Made by a program: the position numbers and the translations under genes | Part shown: piece by piece, positions 1 to 11,899 of the stretch | Layout: every line of letters starts with the position of its first letter | Position numbering within the stretch: the first letter of the stretch is position 1 | Notes under the pieces: generated by a model | Seen by the model: only the letters and a program-made list of their open reading frames with translations | The model's database searches: none | Told to the model about the DNA's origin: nothing | DNA from: Melastoma dodecandrum | Taxonomy: Eukaryota > Streptophyta > Magnoliopsida > Myrtales > Melastomataceae | Assembly: GCA_029817715.1 (NCBI GenBank) | Contig: JARUPY010000605.1 | Location: 744,001-808,000 of the forward strand | Length of the DNA: 64,000 bases | Direction of reading: 5' to 3'

Positions 1-361
1 AAAATTTACTAAATTTTTTAGTAAATTTTACTAAACAGTGACCATTTTCTTAGTAAAATTGTTAGTAATCGGGTACTAACGGGGTTAGTAAATTTCATTA
101 GTAATTTACTAACCCCGTTAGTACCCGATTACTAACGTTACGAACCCCGTTAGTACCCGATTACTAACGTTACTAACCCCGTTAGTATCCGATTACTAAC
201 ATTTTTACTAAAAAATCTGTCTTGATTCGTAAAATCGGTAGTAATCGGATACGAACGGGGTTAGTAACGTTAGTAATCGGGTACTAACGGGGTTCGTAAC
301 GTTAGTAATCGGGTACTAACGGGGTTAGTAAATTTCATTAGTAATTTACTAACCCCGGTAG
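1..361. repeat. Left terminal inverted repeat arm
   Basis: Order of parts: an AT-rich tip (1-68), one forward unit from 69, a short AT-rich loop, three reverse units to about 199, a spacer (about 200-236), three forward units (about 237-330), then a second AT-rich loop and a partial reverse unit ending near 357. The arm is itself foldable into hairpins. Compared with the right arm it lacks the inner block of repeats. Confidence 0.85.
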
Positions 362-387
362 CATAACTACAGACGGCGTTACCATAC

Positions 388-3300
388 CTGGAGCATCATT
401 GCGTGGAAGTCAATGATCTGTGTCAGCAATTGCAACTTCGATTAACTTGCATCCCGCAGAATATCTTAAGTGATGTATAAGTCATTCTTACATCACTGTC
501 TATCCAACCATTTGGTTTGAGTGTCAGTATGGATGATCGATTGACATGGACAAAGTCCGTGGTACACAAACATTCACTGCATACAAATAGGAAATAACAG
601 TTGGTAGCTTACAAAGAAAACTAAATTCATAATCCAATACATGAAGACCAAAGTCAATGAAACAAACCTATGATCCCTGCCCTCATTCCATGCATACTCT
701 AAGATATTCCATTGAGCTGGCGTAAATGTTTTCACGTCACTCACGGGCATATCCGTTGGAATGATCTTTAGAATTGCCTAAAAAGAAAAAATTACAACAA
801 CTAGTCAAAGCTGCTGACTTCAGCACGGTCTTGCCCCGGTGACATGGGTCCATTCAGAGGTAATCCGTTGTTATACCTCAGGTACTGCTGTGCGTTGGCG
901 CTTCCTTGTTCGCGTCTGTGGTTTTGGTGGGACGAATGGTGAGCTCTTGAATGCCGAGGGCTTCCTCTCGGCCGTACGACGTGTAACCCTTCTGTTAAAC
1001 ACATTTGTCGTAGATGAACCAGTTTCCTGTAACCAATCACCATATCAAATAGCTGCTTAGACCGGTATCCAGAATATCTTGAATGTAAATGCTATCCAAA
1101 AGTGCCAACAGTACTTACCTTTACAACCACACAAGATTCTTCTCCTGCTATGTTACGAACTTCATCTTCAACAAACACTTGCTCAGGAAGCGAATCTGGA
1201 TCTCCAATCAATCCGTTGCCTTTGTCATCTTTACTAACTTGTCCTTCTCCTATCTTCTCTTTGCCTTTTGCTGCTGTCACAACATTGTCATCTGTCGATA
1301 CATCTCCTGCATCATCAGCTTTTTTCTTTGGCCTAAGGTAGAACTTTGCCTCTTCCTCAGATTTCGTCATTACAAACTCAGATTCATAATCCGGGTTGTT
1401 CACATTAGCATCATAATTCAATGCCGCCAACTTCTCATCCAACTTGTTCAGTGTACGAGCGAGTCGTACCTCACGAACATCTGAGTAATCGTCACTACCC
1501 TCCGGGAGTGGCTGTCGTTTTTCAGCAGGTTGGAAGGGCACCAAGCTTCTTTCGGATACCATCGTCGATCCCACTTCACAGACTGGTGTCACCTCCCTGG
1601 GGTTCTCTAAACCCCGAGCAGTAGGTGGCGATCCACTCTCCTGGACAGGGCATGGCTCATTTGATTGGTCAACACCTACCTCCCCGACATCGCCTTTCAC
1701 TGGATCATGTACATCATCACCTCCCCCTTCGCCATGTTCAACATTTCCACTGCTTGCAGGACTCAGCCTCTTTTCAGGGTGGGGTTGACTCTTTGGAATA
1801 TCAGAATCACTTCTGATTCTTCGCAATTCGGTAAGAATCAGACCTAATCTCCGTAGTATGTCGATGTTACTGCCTTGCAGGACTCTCACAGAGAATTCCA
1901 AACTCTGCTCATACATAAAAGGTCAATCTTACACCAATGTAAAAGGGAAGGACATTGACATTTAAATTGTACATCGCGATGATTTTCGACTTACCTTCAA
2001 CCGGCGCATTACACCTTGCATAGTCTCCGAGTCGTGGACCAAGTCGGCTTCTTCATCTGCCAGATTTGGCAATCCGTTCTCATCCTGTTAAGTGCATTAA
2101 CATCAAACACAACGGATTGAATTCAACTATACAAAACTATTCAGGTATTGCTGCCTCGAATATGAACAAATAATTGGACTAAGAAGTTACAATATATGTT
2201 GCTTCAACATTACAGCCTTTGAAAACGCATTTGAGCCGATCGTCGTCCCAATCTTGACAAAGTGGCAATGACCTGTTCATCTTTCCTAACATATCGGCAG
2301 CCATGGACACTTTACTAGCATAGAAAAACTGCCATAAACACAACCCGAAACCTTGCTGGTTAAAAGAACAACGAATGATGATGACTTCAATAAAATCAGT
2401 GGGCAGAATATATTAACAGCGTCGTATCATCCAAATGCTCACCACAAGTATCTGCACGCAACCCCCGATGTATCTTGCTTCATTCTGTTGATATGTCCTA
2501 ACTTGGGCACACAAGTTATCAAGAACATGAGTAGCCCAATCAAATTTGCAGATTGCATTGACATCGCGGGTTGCAAGCAAGTACTCCTCGTGGATATCGA
2601 AGTTCGTTGTTGGGCACAAATAGCAACCTATGATGAAAATGACTACCTCTGCTTTCCACAACTCGTCCGGACCAGTTCTTGATAGCAGACTACTCTCAAC
2701 AGATTTCAGAGAAATTTTACCTCTTCTTAGGTGTCCCTTTAGCTCTTCTCGTACGGTTTCCATGTGACCGCTAAATGGGACACCAACCTTTGTAGATGGT
2801 ATGCCAATTAGCTCATGTACATCAGTAGAAAGCAGGGGTTGTTTCACACCATCAATGACCAGAACCTTCTTCTGTGGATCGAACAGCTTCAAACACAACT
2901 TCACTGCGCTGTGATTTACCTGCCTACTTGCCAGACGAAGAAGACCATCAAAACCTAAGTCTTTTAACGCTAACCTCCTCTCGTCATCGAATGTGTCCAG
3001 GACCGACATTAACTTCTTTGGACTACATCGAGTATACAGGTAATCCTGTAATAGAAGAACCAAAGAATGCAGAGTAACACCATTCAATTAATGACAGACA
3101 AAATAAACAAAACAGGGACAGGGACCACTAACTTACCTGACCAACACGTACTCTTGTAGCCTTTTTCTTTTTCGAACTCTCAGGAGTGTTTGTATTTCCA
3201 ACGGCCATTTCGGCATCTCCTTCAACCTCTGCCGTAACAGAAAATCATAATGTTGATTTCAACAGACCACAAATCACTCATCCTAAGATACCAACACTTT

Positions 3301-3463
3301 AACAGAATCACACCACAATCAGAAACCATTTACGGAAACTAAATTCGTAATAATCATTCTCCAATCGCAAACGGAAAGAGACAGGACGACGGTGATGATT
3401 AGGGTTTCGGGATACACGTCAATACGAAGAGGACGAAGACAATGCAATCTCACCTGACGCCAT
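388..3463 (-). pseudogene. ULP-like transposon gene, truncated before the protease core
   Basis: I built ten exons: 3463-3454, 3228-3137, 3045-2443, 2328-2191, 2084-1995, 1904-1119, 1026-877, 777-668, 576-492 and 417-388. All have GT-AG borders, and phase is kept through 698 codons without a stop. The start is MAS at 3463. Exon 3 carries the region typical of plant ULP/plant-mobile-domain proteins (YTRCSPKK, then DLGFDGLL, then HELIGIPS). Exon 4 begins FFYASKVSMAADML. Exon 6 is an acidic, lysine-rich linker. Exon 7 has KSSPFVPPKP. Exons 9-10 read NGWIDSD then IIDFHAMMLQ, which matches the lead-in of the C48 (ULP1) peptidase fold. The gene then runs into the left inverted repeat, so the catalytic His, Asp and Cys are absent. 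The intact frames suggest recent truncation or retained constraint. The family call is by motif recall. Confidence 0.7.
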
Positions 3464-3523
3464 CACTTCTGCCGGACAGCACGTAAAAGAGGACGAAGAC
3501 AATGCAATCTCACCTGATGCCAT
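3427..3523. repeat. Tandem duplication of first exon and splice donor of ULP-like gene
   Basis: A segment of about 37 bp (GAGGACGAAGAC... to CCAT) occurs at 3427-3463 and again at 3487-3523. On the minus strand each copy has an ATG, two codons and a GTGAG splice donor (MAS in both). Either copy could act as first exon. The downstream copy (3463) was used in the gene model. Confidence 0.75.
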
Positions 3524-3959
3524 TTACGGTCGCAGGGTCCCGTGCAAACGGACTATCGGAGGGAGGACCACGCAAAGGGGGCGGGGAGGACGACGCAAAG
3601 AGGGGCGGGGAGGAATGTGGTCGGAGGGGACGCGCAAAGAATGCGCTCGGAGGGGGACGATCGGAGAGGAGGGTCGGAGGGGAGCAACGACGAGCGCGAA
3701 CGCAACGGGAAAAAAATGGGTTCGTAACTAGGTTAGTAAACCATTTAGTAAAAACGAACGGGGGCATTTACGTAATTTCACACCAGCCACAGGTTAGTAA
3801 TTAGGTTCGGAAATCACTGTTACGTTTAGTAATTTACTAAACTATTTAGTAACGCGTTACTAAACCTAGCGAAGATTTACGAACAATTTTACTAAAGCTT
3901 TACTAAAAGTTTAGAACTTTTACAAATATAATTAGTAATATTTACTAAAATTGAACAGT
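3524..3959. other. GC-rich then AT-rich inner flank of transposon arm
   Basis: Bases 3540-3720 are purine- and GC-rich, with irregular GGAGGGGACG-like repeats. From 3722 the arm-like TTAGTAA words begin, in degenerate form. Open frames here have no recognisable domain. Confidence 0.5.
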
Positions 3960-4574
3960 GATTTTTTAGGCAAATTGTTAGTAATCGAGTACTAACGGGG
4001 TTAGTAAATGTCATTAGTAATTTACGAACCCCGTTAGTATCCGATTACTAACGTTACGAACCCCGTTAGTACCCGATTACTAACGTTACGAACCCCGTTA
4101 GTACCCGATTACTAACAATTTTAGTAAAAACGTTAGTAATCGGGTACGAACGGGGTTCGTAACGTTAGTAATCGGGTACTAACGGGGTTCGTAACGTTAG
4201 TAATCGGGTACTAACGGGGTTAGTAAATTTCATTAGTAATTTACTAACCCCGTTAGTACCCGATTACTAACGTTACGAACCCCGTTAGTACCCGATTACT
4301 AACGTTACTAACCCCGTTCGTATCCGATTACTACCGATTTTACGAATCAAGACAGATTTTTTAGTAAAAATGTTAGTAATCGGATACTAACGGGGTTAGT
4401 AACGTTAGTAATCGGGTACTAACGGGGTTCGTAACGTTAGTAATCGGGTACTAACGGGGTTAGTAAATTACTAATGAAATTTACTAACCCCGTTAGTACC
4501 CGATTACTAACAATTTTACTAAGAAAATGGTCACTGTTTAGTAAAATTTACTAAAAAATTTAGTAAATTTTACT
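3960..4574. repeat. Right terminal inverted repeat arm
   Basis: Runs of units alternate in orientation: forward (from 3978), three reverse (about 4025-4114), three forward (about 4131-4226), three reverse (about 4243-4333), three forward (about 4372-4467), one reverse (to 4512), then the AT-rich tip to 4573. It is longer than the left arm. The AT-rich loop near 4470 is flipped relative to the loop near 4230, which suggests hairpin-mediated inversion or gene conversion. Confidence 0.85.
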
Positions 4575-5755
4575 AACCGATTGATGAAATTTAGTAAAGC
4601 ACGTAACGTTACGTGCACGTAACGTTAGCCGCTTCCGATTCTTTGTGTTTTGGTTTTGGAAGATGAAGCCGATTGGACTCGTCGGGCCGGTTTCTGGGAA
4701 ACTAAATCATTTTGTCTTAAAACAAAAAGAAAAATGAAGACATTCCCGACACTAAGGATGTAAATGATCAAAACGCAAAAAAGAGAAGAAAGAAAAAACT
4801 ACCTTTTTCCCTTCTCCGCTCTCCCTCTCAAAAAAGCATCGTACCCCCTTTTATTTTTTAAAGCCTGTCCCTTTTTATTTTTGCCATGTAATATTACATT
4901 TCCTCATTTTGATTTTATGGAATGTAAATATTTTTATTTTTATTTGATTTTGTGTATTTTTAGTGATTTTCTATTATTTTTAGTAATTTTCGGTGATTTT
5001 ATTATTTCTTAGAAAAATTGGATTATGACAAGTATATAATTCGTCGTAGTCAAAACATTATATATATGTTTGTAATTCAAATAAAACCATTTTAAGAAAA
5101 AAATCCTTTTCTCTTTTACGGACTAAAAGGTGCATGAAAAAAATCGTGACTAGGACGATATGCTTACTCGCATGGAAATAACAAATGATGATTGATACAG
5201 TAGAAATTCCGGTTAATAAAATTATAAACAAAGGGTGTTTTTGTGTGTTCTTTGCTCTTATTTTTATATAGTAGAAAATGAGAAGACATGAGTCAGACAA
5301 GCTAATCTAGTTGTCCACCCCACATACAGGCGAAATTGACGCATCGAAGAAGAAAATATTCATTTAGACTTTGAATTTCCCCAACTGAGATTTTGCTACG
5401 CGGAGTGGAGTTGAATAGATTTAGAGTTGAAGAAGAAGAAGAAGGAAGTGCAATCAGAATATGCCCTTTCTCTATGGGCGCAGCTTTTGTATGCCAAGAA
5501 GCCCTTACTTTCATGACATTTAGGGCGCTTTAAATGAAATAATAATAATAAATTACAATAAAAAAGAAAAAAATAATAATATTTAATATTTATTGTACCA
5601 CTAATTACAAAAAGAAAAAAAAAAGAGAAGAACGAAAAGTATCATGAAAATATGAAGAGGTCGTCGAATTCCCAAAATGATTAAATAAAACAAGTGTGTT
5701 CAGAAATCAAATTGAGAAGTGATCTTACGTTTTTACAATTATTTTCAGTTGGTGT
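4575..5755. other. AT-rich intergenic DNA
   Basis: Contains a short palindromic ACGTAACGTTACGT block near 4600 next to the transposon end, then AT-rich sequence. I see no coding gene, RNA gene or clear promoter. Confidence 0.5.
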
Positions 5756-5760
5756 GCCTC

Positions 5761-5770
5761 TATATATAAA
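5761..5770 (+). promoter_or_regulatory. Possible TATA box
   Basis: TATATATAAA lies 20 to 30 bases before a small open frame starting at 5791. The spacing fits a transcription start just before that frame. No other support. Confidence 0.3.
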
Positions 5771-5790
5771 CAAGCAAAACGCTGGGAGAA

Positions 5791-6012
5791 ATGGTTTCTT
5801 CACTCCATTTCAAACACCACCCTAACCCTCTCTCCGGGGGTTCAGTCATACCTCCCCGCAGTCTTCTTATAAATCTCCACGAGGGTTTTGTCCCTGACAT
5901 CACCCCGAAGACCACCACCATGTCCTCCGAACTTGAAACCCTATCGGAAACCTCCCTTCTGTTTGGCTCTCGGCACGTGACAACTGCTCAAAGCCTTGGC
6001 GAAGCGGTGTGA
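5791..6012 (+). CDS. Small hypothetical open frame, 73 residues
   Basis: Not recognised. The frame follows a TATA-like motif and reads without introns from MVSSLHFKHHPNPL to the stop. A second ATG (5920) in the same frame has a better context (ACCACCATG) and would give about 30 residues. Another short frame starts at 6019. The cluster of small frames after a TATA box could also be a leader with upstream frames or a non-coding transcript. No signal peptide or domain is visible. Confidence 0.2.
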   Translation: MVSSLHFKHHPNPLSGGSVIPPRSLLINLHEGFVPDITPKTTTMSSELETLSETSLLFGSRHVTTAQSLGEAV

Positions 6013-6112
6013 AGTGACCATGGCAGTATCTCTCCTGAGCTTTTTCTTTCTGTTGCTCTTTATTTCTTAAACGGATTTCGCGGAGTCCGTTCAAATTTTC
6101 TTGATCTTGCAA

Positions 6113-6995
6113 GTCCGAACAAGGGTTTCTCGAATTTTATTGTTATTCGTAATTTATATATATATTAGATCGTTATCCTTCTCGAGCTCACGTAAATTAT
6201 AACGACTCATGTGTAATAATATTCGTTTTTTTTAATAAGTTGGACTGATGTTACTATGGAGGGTTTTGTGTAAGTGGTGCTAGGGCTTCTCTTAGGTCTT
6301 TTGTTCTCGTTTGGTTTCCTCAAAAAAGCGGACGGCCAAAAGTTCAGACAGGGCGAAGACATGAAACAATGAGCACCCAAAAAGAAGAATCCATAAAAAG
6401 GAAAGCTTAATTTATTACGTAAAAGGAAAAGGACTGGAAAGAGGGGGGGGTGGTTTAATAATTGCTAGAGATCATAATAATATTGAGGGTCTTTCGAGGA
6501 CGGCAGAGGAGAGGGTGATGGATGGTTTGGGTACTGTGATAGTGGGAGGACATGAAAGGTGGGGTTGCTTCCCATGATTTGGGAGTCAAATTGATTCGGT
6601 GTAATCTCATATGAAGCATAATCCGTGGGGGATTGCAGGAAACTAGTAGATATGCAGAAGGCCTTTAAGGTAGAAAATCCCAAGGGAGAGAGAGGTAGAG
6701 ATAGACGGGCCCTTATCCGTCTTAAGAGTGGACTAACGACAGGATAATTCAATGCCGAATGAACACGACACGACTGGCTTTATATGGCAAGTAGATGGAG
6801 TTCCCGAATCCCGAATACGGGAATATAAAAAATACAAAAAAAAAAGCCAATTTCCAAATTCCGGTATATACCCAACGATTTACATGAAGTCCCTGTATCT
6901 AATCTACTTATCTAGGAGGGGATCTCAACGCTACCTGCTATGTAATCTGTACATGGGAGACGGAAATTCCCCCAAGTCACTTTGGTAGGTCCCAT
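6113..6995. other. Intergenic DNA downstream of COP1
   Basis: Holds the presumed 3' end of COP1 next to 6996. A 95-codon minus-strand frame (6752-6465) has a CATATAAAG box about 30 bases before its ATG, but its composition and lack of any known domain make it doubtful. Confidence 0.35.
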
Positions 6996-9900
6996 TCAAG
7001 CGGCCAGGACCAACACTTTGATTGTTCCCTGGCTATTTGCTGTTAGCATGGTGGGACTATCGCTCTTCCAGCACACTGCACTGATGAAGTATGATCCCGA
7101 GTCGTCGTCCGGATCATCTGCATCAGGCAACCCGAACCTATGCCATGTCACGGGCTTGGATATCTCCTGCAGGAAGGAAAAAAAAAGGTTTGTTGATTCC
7201 AGCAGAGAGCACAGCTCAGATGTGGAAGAAGAATGAGCCTGAGATTTCCGACCTTGTGGTAGACGAACACCTCATTAGTTTCGCTGCCACATGCGATGAA
7301 TTCGCTGTTCACCGTTAGTCCCACGAAATTCTTTTCGTTCGTGTGGCCCCTGAGTACTCTAACCTGAGAAGATCAGGAGATAGACCCCGTCAGCTGGATC
7401 ACATCATTGAGTATAATCAAGGAATTTTAGCAAGCTGGTCAAGCTAAAACACAATGTTCCCAACAAGACAACTTCAATCAAATTGCAGACGTATAACAGA
7501 TTCAAGTCAGACAAAGCACCCGAAGACATGACCAATGTCCAATCTCTAACCATATACAATTAGTTAATCAAGGCAGGTTAGCAATAAAATTTATGTCAAG
7601 ATGCTATATACAGAAACACTGGGTCCAAATAATGAATTTTACTTACAGGCTGATTTTCCTTTAAGTCCCACAATCGTAGCGTACTATCCGTGGACGCCGA
7701 AGCAAGCTCATTGTTAGATAAGAATTTCACATACGAAACGGCTTTGCGATGACCGCTAAAGACATGGAGCGGTTGACTGACATTCCGCAAGTCATAATAA
7801 TGGATGTGATGATCAGCTGAACCAACCTGCCGTTTATAAGAAGATGAAACTCAGAAACTCAGGGTTCTGAAAGAAAGCCACACAAACCACGGGCATTCCA
7901 GTGGTACGAAGAGTGTACCGCAATATGGTTGCTTGATCCAGGATTAAATTTGACACAGCATATGTTAGCTTTCATGTCAATGTTTAGGACACTGGCTTCC
8001 TGTCTCGTGCACCAAACCTTCACCTGTTTGGGGGTAAAACATGGTTCAATGATGTAACATTAGTTAACTTATTGAAACATTGACATCGACCATTTAAAAT
8101 TCTTGACTTTATGGTAATTCTAAAATTGATGAATTTCAATAAATTACTTATCAGTAATCATATCATTAATGAAAGTATCAGATGTCCAAAGCATCAAGCA
8201 AACCAAACTCGAATTTCAAAATGGCCCACAAGGTAGTCAAAGCCCAAGAAAATGGATAAGAACAGCTTACCTTACAGTCATCACTACCAGATACAAGCAT
8301 CGAGGGATCAGTTCGTGAGAAATCAACACTCCAAGCCCTTTTCTCATGCTCCTCATATTCCATCAGACTCTATAAGAATGACAACACTCATCAAGTAAGA
8401 TCTTTGCAAGTTATTGTGAAGGACTCGAGTAGATAAGACTTTGTCCATATTCTGCAACAGGGCATCACCTGACGGGTGTCCACATCCCATACAGTCACGA
8501 TTCCCTCATAGTCACTACTTGCTATATGATTTTTGATGTATTTATTCCAGCTCAGGCAACTAAGTTTAGACCTCGTCGTCATCTCAACCACCGGACAATG
8601 TACGTCCGTTGGCCCATTAACAACCTGACATCCATAAAAGGAAGCTCATGACCTAAGCACTCGTAACCAAAGAAACTGGAAAAGGAGCCTTGAAATGATT
8701 CTTCCTAGGGAACAACAATAATGGAAAAAAATGTCACATAAATAGAGATAAAAAGCCCTACCGATGAAAAGTCAAACACCTCTATGCGCCTGGAAACTCC
8801 AGCAGTTGCAAACAATTCGTCATTGCGATCAAATTCAATGCTGCAATAAATACATTTTCAGTTTTTGTTAATTCTAGGACAGGTATCACACACCTCTTTA
8901 TGAAGAGTATAATATACTGGACAGTGGCTGTTACTAAGATATCCTAATATATCACTTAAGAATTGCCCATTATCATTTGATCTGTGGGCTATATCTCCAT
9001 GCTTAAACTATGCTATCTAAAGAACGTTTAAAGTACACCAACCATGTAAAATAAGCAAAGAAAGATGAAGAGTAAGCTAAAGTCACCTTGAAACTATATT
9101 GGCAGAGTGAAATAGATCATCATGCCTAAGTTCAGCGATCACCCGTAACCGGCTGCTCAACAATGGAACAAATAGTCCACTTTAAAATATTGAAAGATAT
9201 TAAAATTATGAGAATATTTATACAACTAGCTCTCAGTATGCATACCTGTATCGAGTGTATGTAGTTAATACAGATTGAAAATGAGCAAGACCAGCATTGT
9301 AACCCTCTCTATGGATAACAGACCTGTCCTCATCTTGAATATGTGGCTGGTTAGCTAATTGGCGCCGTTTTTGAAGATAACATTCTTGGAGATCATTAAA
9401 CTGAAATAAAATTTCCATAAAACTCGAACTTAAGTTTCCGGCAAAGCTTGAAAAGTAAAGTCAATGACACAACTGCAATGCAAGTGTCCAGTCATCCATA
9501 AAATGAATTTCATCTGTTTCCTAACTTGACATATACAATAAAAGAATTTAGAAAGTCCAACAGTCAACCTCTGTTTGAATTAGCACCAAGCGTTCAGCAA
9601 ACATCAACTGTGTACAGTAGATTGCCACCAAGAATTGATAGGAAGGTGATATATGCCAAAAAAATTAATATACATGTATGTAAAGTAGTATATCCGACCA
9701 AGGAAACCACTTCCATTTTTGAGATTTCTCAGCAAATTCACCATCACAAGACAAGATGTGAAAGGAACAGACTCCAGGAATGCGATGAAATGCCAAGTCG
9801 TTCTCCAGGACTAAATGCGCAACAAATTAACAATCTCAGCCAAGAAGAAGCCCATCCCAAAGGCAATTGCTAATCAGAAAGAAACATTACAGGGATATTG

Positions 9901-11899
9901 ATTTTTCAATTAATAAGAGATAGTAGGTTCAATACGCCATGAGACGCACCAATCCACAATCAAGTCTAGATGGAGGAGATAATTGCTATTGTGACCCAAA
10001 TTTCAGAATTGACACAAAAGATTGATAATCGGATTGGACCAACCTGCGCGTGAACACGTTTTTTCCGCAAAACAGCAAGACTCGATTGGCTCATATGTTG
10101 TGAGTCTGATCCACCGAGAGCATCCTTTTTCTGAATCCCATGTGAACTCGTTTGGACCTTCCCTTCACTTCTCTTGCTTGGAAGAATACCTGAGGGTAAA
10201 TTGGCCTGTGCACCTGTGTTGCTGGAATAAAAAGCACTCGTGGCTTTATCAATCGAGGGAGGCCAAGGTTTTCTGATGCTGGGATCATCCCCCAGCATTC
10301 GTAGTTTGACAGAGTATCTCTCCCTTGCGCGATACAACTCTATCCTGTGCCTTTCCACAGCATTAATGTCCTCTTTGATAAACTGGAGATCATTTTGTAT
10401 CTGAAGCAAGGAATTTAATACTAACTTTAGAAACGTTTGCATAACAAGGAAGACTACTCAAGTGAAAGATTAGCCTTACAGATTTGTGAGGAAAAGCATT
10501 GCAGACAGAAGTGCCACATGGGTTGGACACAAAAAAAACATTTTTCATAGAATATGGCAGCAGCTGTTGCCTTATACAAAAATCCTGATTATATTGTTAG
10601 GAAATTCCAAGGGAACTAATTTATCCCCAGTGCCGCATAAATTCTACTCTTCAATAACCTCCACAGAAAGAGGACCAACAGAGAAGATACAGATTCCAGT
10701 ACCAGAAAGGAACACTTGAGGTGCAGGCAACAACATTATTTGTCTAATATCTGGTAGCATTAAAAAGTATTCGTCAGTGACTAAAACAGGTCTGTGACAT
10801 ACCTCATTCAACTCTTCAACTTTCTGCTTTCTCAAACAGTGAAGGAAATCAAGCAGAATCTGCATATTTCTCTCTCCTTCTTCCTGTTCCATTTTTCGCT
10901 TTTTCTCTGCCAGAAGTGTGAGAAGGGTTTCTAGCTCCTTGATAGACACATCACAACCCTAAAGATTGAATTGGGACAAACAGCCAGAAGACATCACCCC
11001 AATGCATCAAATAATTAAACATCATATGCTACTGAAGGAACTAAATACAAATCTACCATTACGAAGTCTTTGCTAAACTAGATGTAATGTCACAAAAAAA
11101 AGAGCTAGGATCTCTATTTTCAAGTGAAGCTCCGTTAGATGTTAGCCATGGAAGGCAAAACTGAATAAAGGACCATATTGAAGGATAAGTGTATTGCTCC
11201 TATGAGATCCTAACTAGAGTTTAACAGTTCAAGAGTAGCAACAATAATTCAAGAGTTACTAACCTGTTGCAATGCCAAGCGAAAATGCTCAACTGGTGAA
11301 GCAGTTTTCGATATTTGCCGAGCAGACATCTTCTTCAATAACTACAGGTGACAAAGGTAGAAATTTCAGCAATTCATGTAATCACAATTCAATACCTAAA
11401 CAACAAAACAACTACCGATTTCAAGTACCTACTTGACTACAAACGACGAACAACCAAAGCAATCCAATTACATAACATAACAATGATCAACCGCTAGTCC
11501 ACAAATTCAAACCACCTTATCGAGCATGAAATTAGGGAAGATCTGGCTGCTGGTGAGGAAATGACCGCAGCAGGGGCAATCTTTCTTGTTCCTAAGGTGA
11601 GTGACGATGCACATGTAACAGAAGCTGTGACCGCATAACGTGAGGAAGGCGACGTTGATGATCTGCATGCAGATAGGGCAGAGGAGGTCCTTATCCAGCT
11701 TGGAAGCACAAGATGCCGCTTCGGCAACGACGGCGGTGGAGTCATCGGCCACAACGCCAGCATCGGCAGTCGTGGTCATCGTCGTAGTCGTCGGCGGAGG
11801 GGGAAGAGATGAAGGAGGAATGGGAGCGGCAGGGGAAGCGGAAGCGGCGGCATCGTGCTTAACGGCGGGGACGAGGGCGCCGGTGGAGACTTCCTCCAT
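6996..11899 (-). CDS. COP1: E3 ubiquitin ligase COP1
   Basis: Complete gene, 13 exons, 698 residues: 11899-11516, 11341-11264, 10958-10803, 10400-10044, 9400-9246, 9152-9087, 8840-8762, 8624-8469, 8369-8271, 8023-7919, 7826-7647, 7363-7253, 7166-6996. All phases agree. COP1 is the nuclear repressor of photomorphogenesis; with SPA proteins it targets HY5 and other light-signalling factors for degradation. Seen: an N-terminal Ala/Pro/Thr-rich tail, a C3HC4 RING (about residues 74-111), a coiled coil (about 150-235), the bipartite nuclear signal RKKRVHAQ ... KRRQ (from about 318), and seven WD40 repeats (about 378-698) with the conserved GSDDCK and [13 protein letters not shown] segments. The start MEEVSTG was chosen over 51 upstream in-frame codons because it fits the family length (Arabidopsis 675 residues). 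Nothing appears broken. Confidence 0.97.

Larger units (their letters stand above)
1..4574. mobile_element. DNA transposon with long palindromic terminal inverted repeats
   Basis: Seen: bases 1-330 are almost exactly the reverse complement of 4244-4573, so the two ends form a long terminal inverted repeat. Each arm is built from 30-33-bp units with the core GTTAGTAATCGGGTACTAAC, present in both orientations. The interior (about 362-3960) carries a multi-exon gene on the minus strand related to plant transposon ULP-like genes. No transposase was found, so the copy is probably non-autonomous. Known: MULEs of the Kaonashi type carry ULP1-like protease genes, and foldback elements have long modular inverted repeats. 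Inference: a MULE or foldback-like element. The left end lies at or beyond the window edge, so target duplication cannot be tested, and repeat-like sequence continues weakly to about 4620. Confidence 0.8.

Noticed and set aside
1..361. CRISPR-like array of about 30-bp repeats
   Set aside because: The units face both ways, have no unique spacers of constant length and lie in a plant transposon arm.
801..1043. Minus-strand frame of 80 codons as a separate gene
   Set aside because: It overlaps exon 7 of the ULP-like gene in a different frame.
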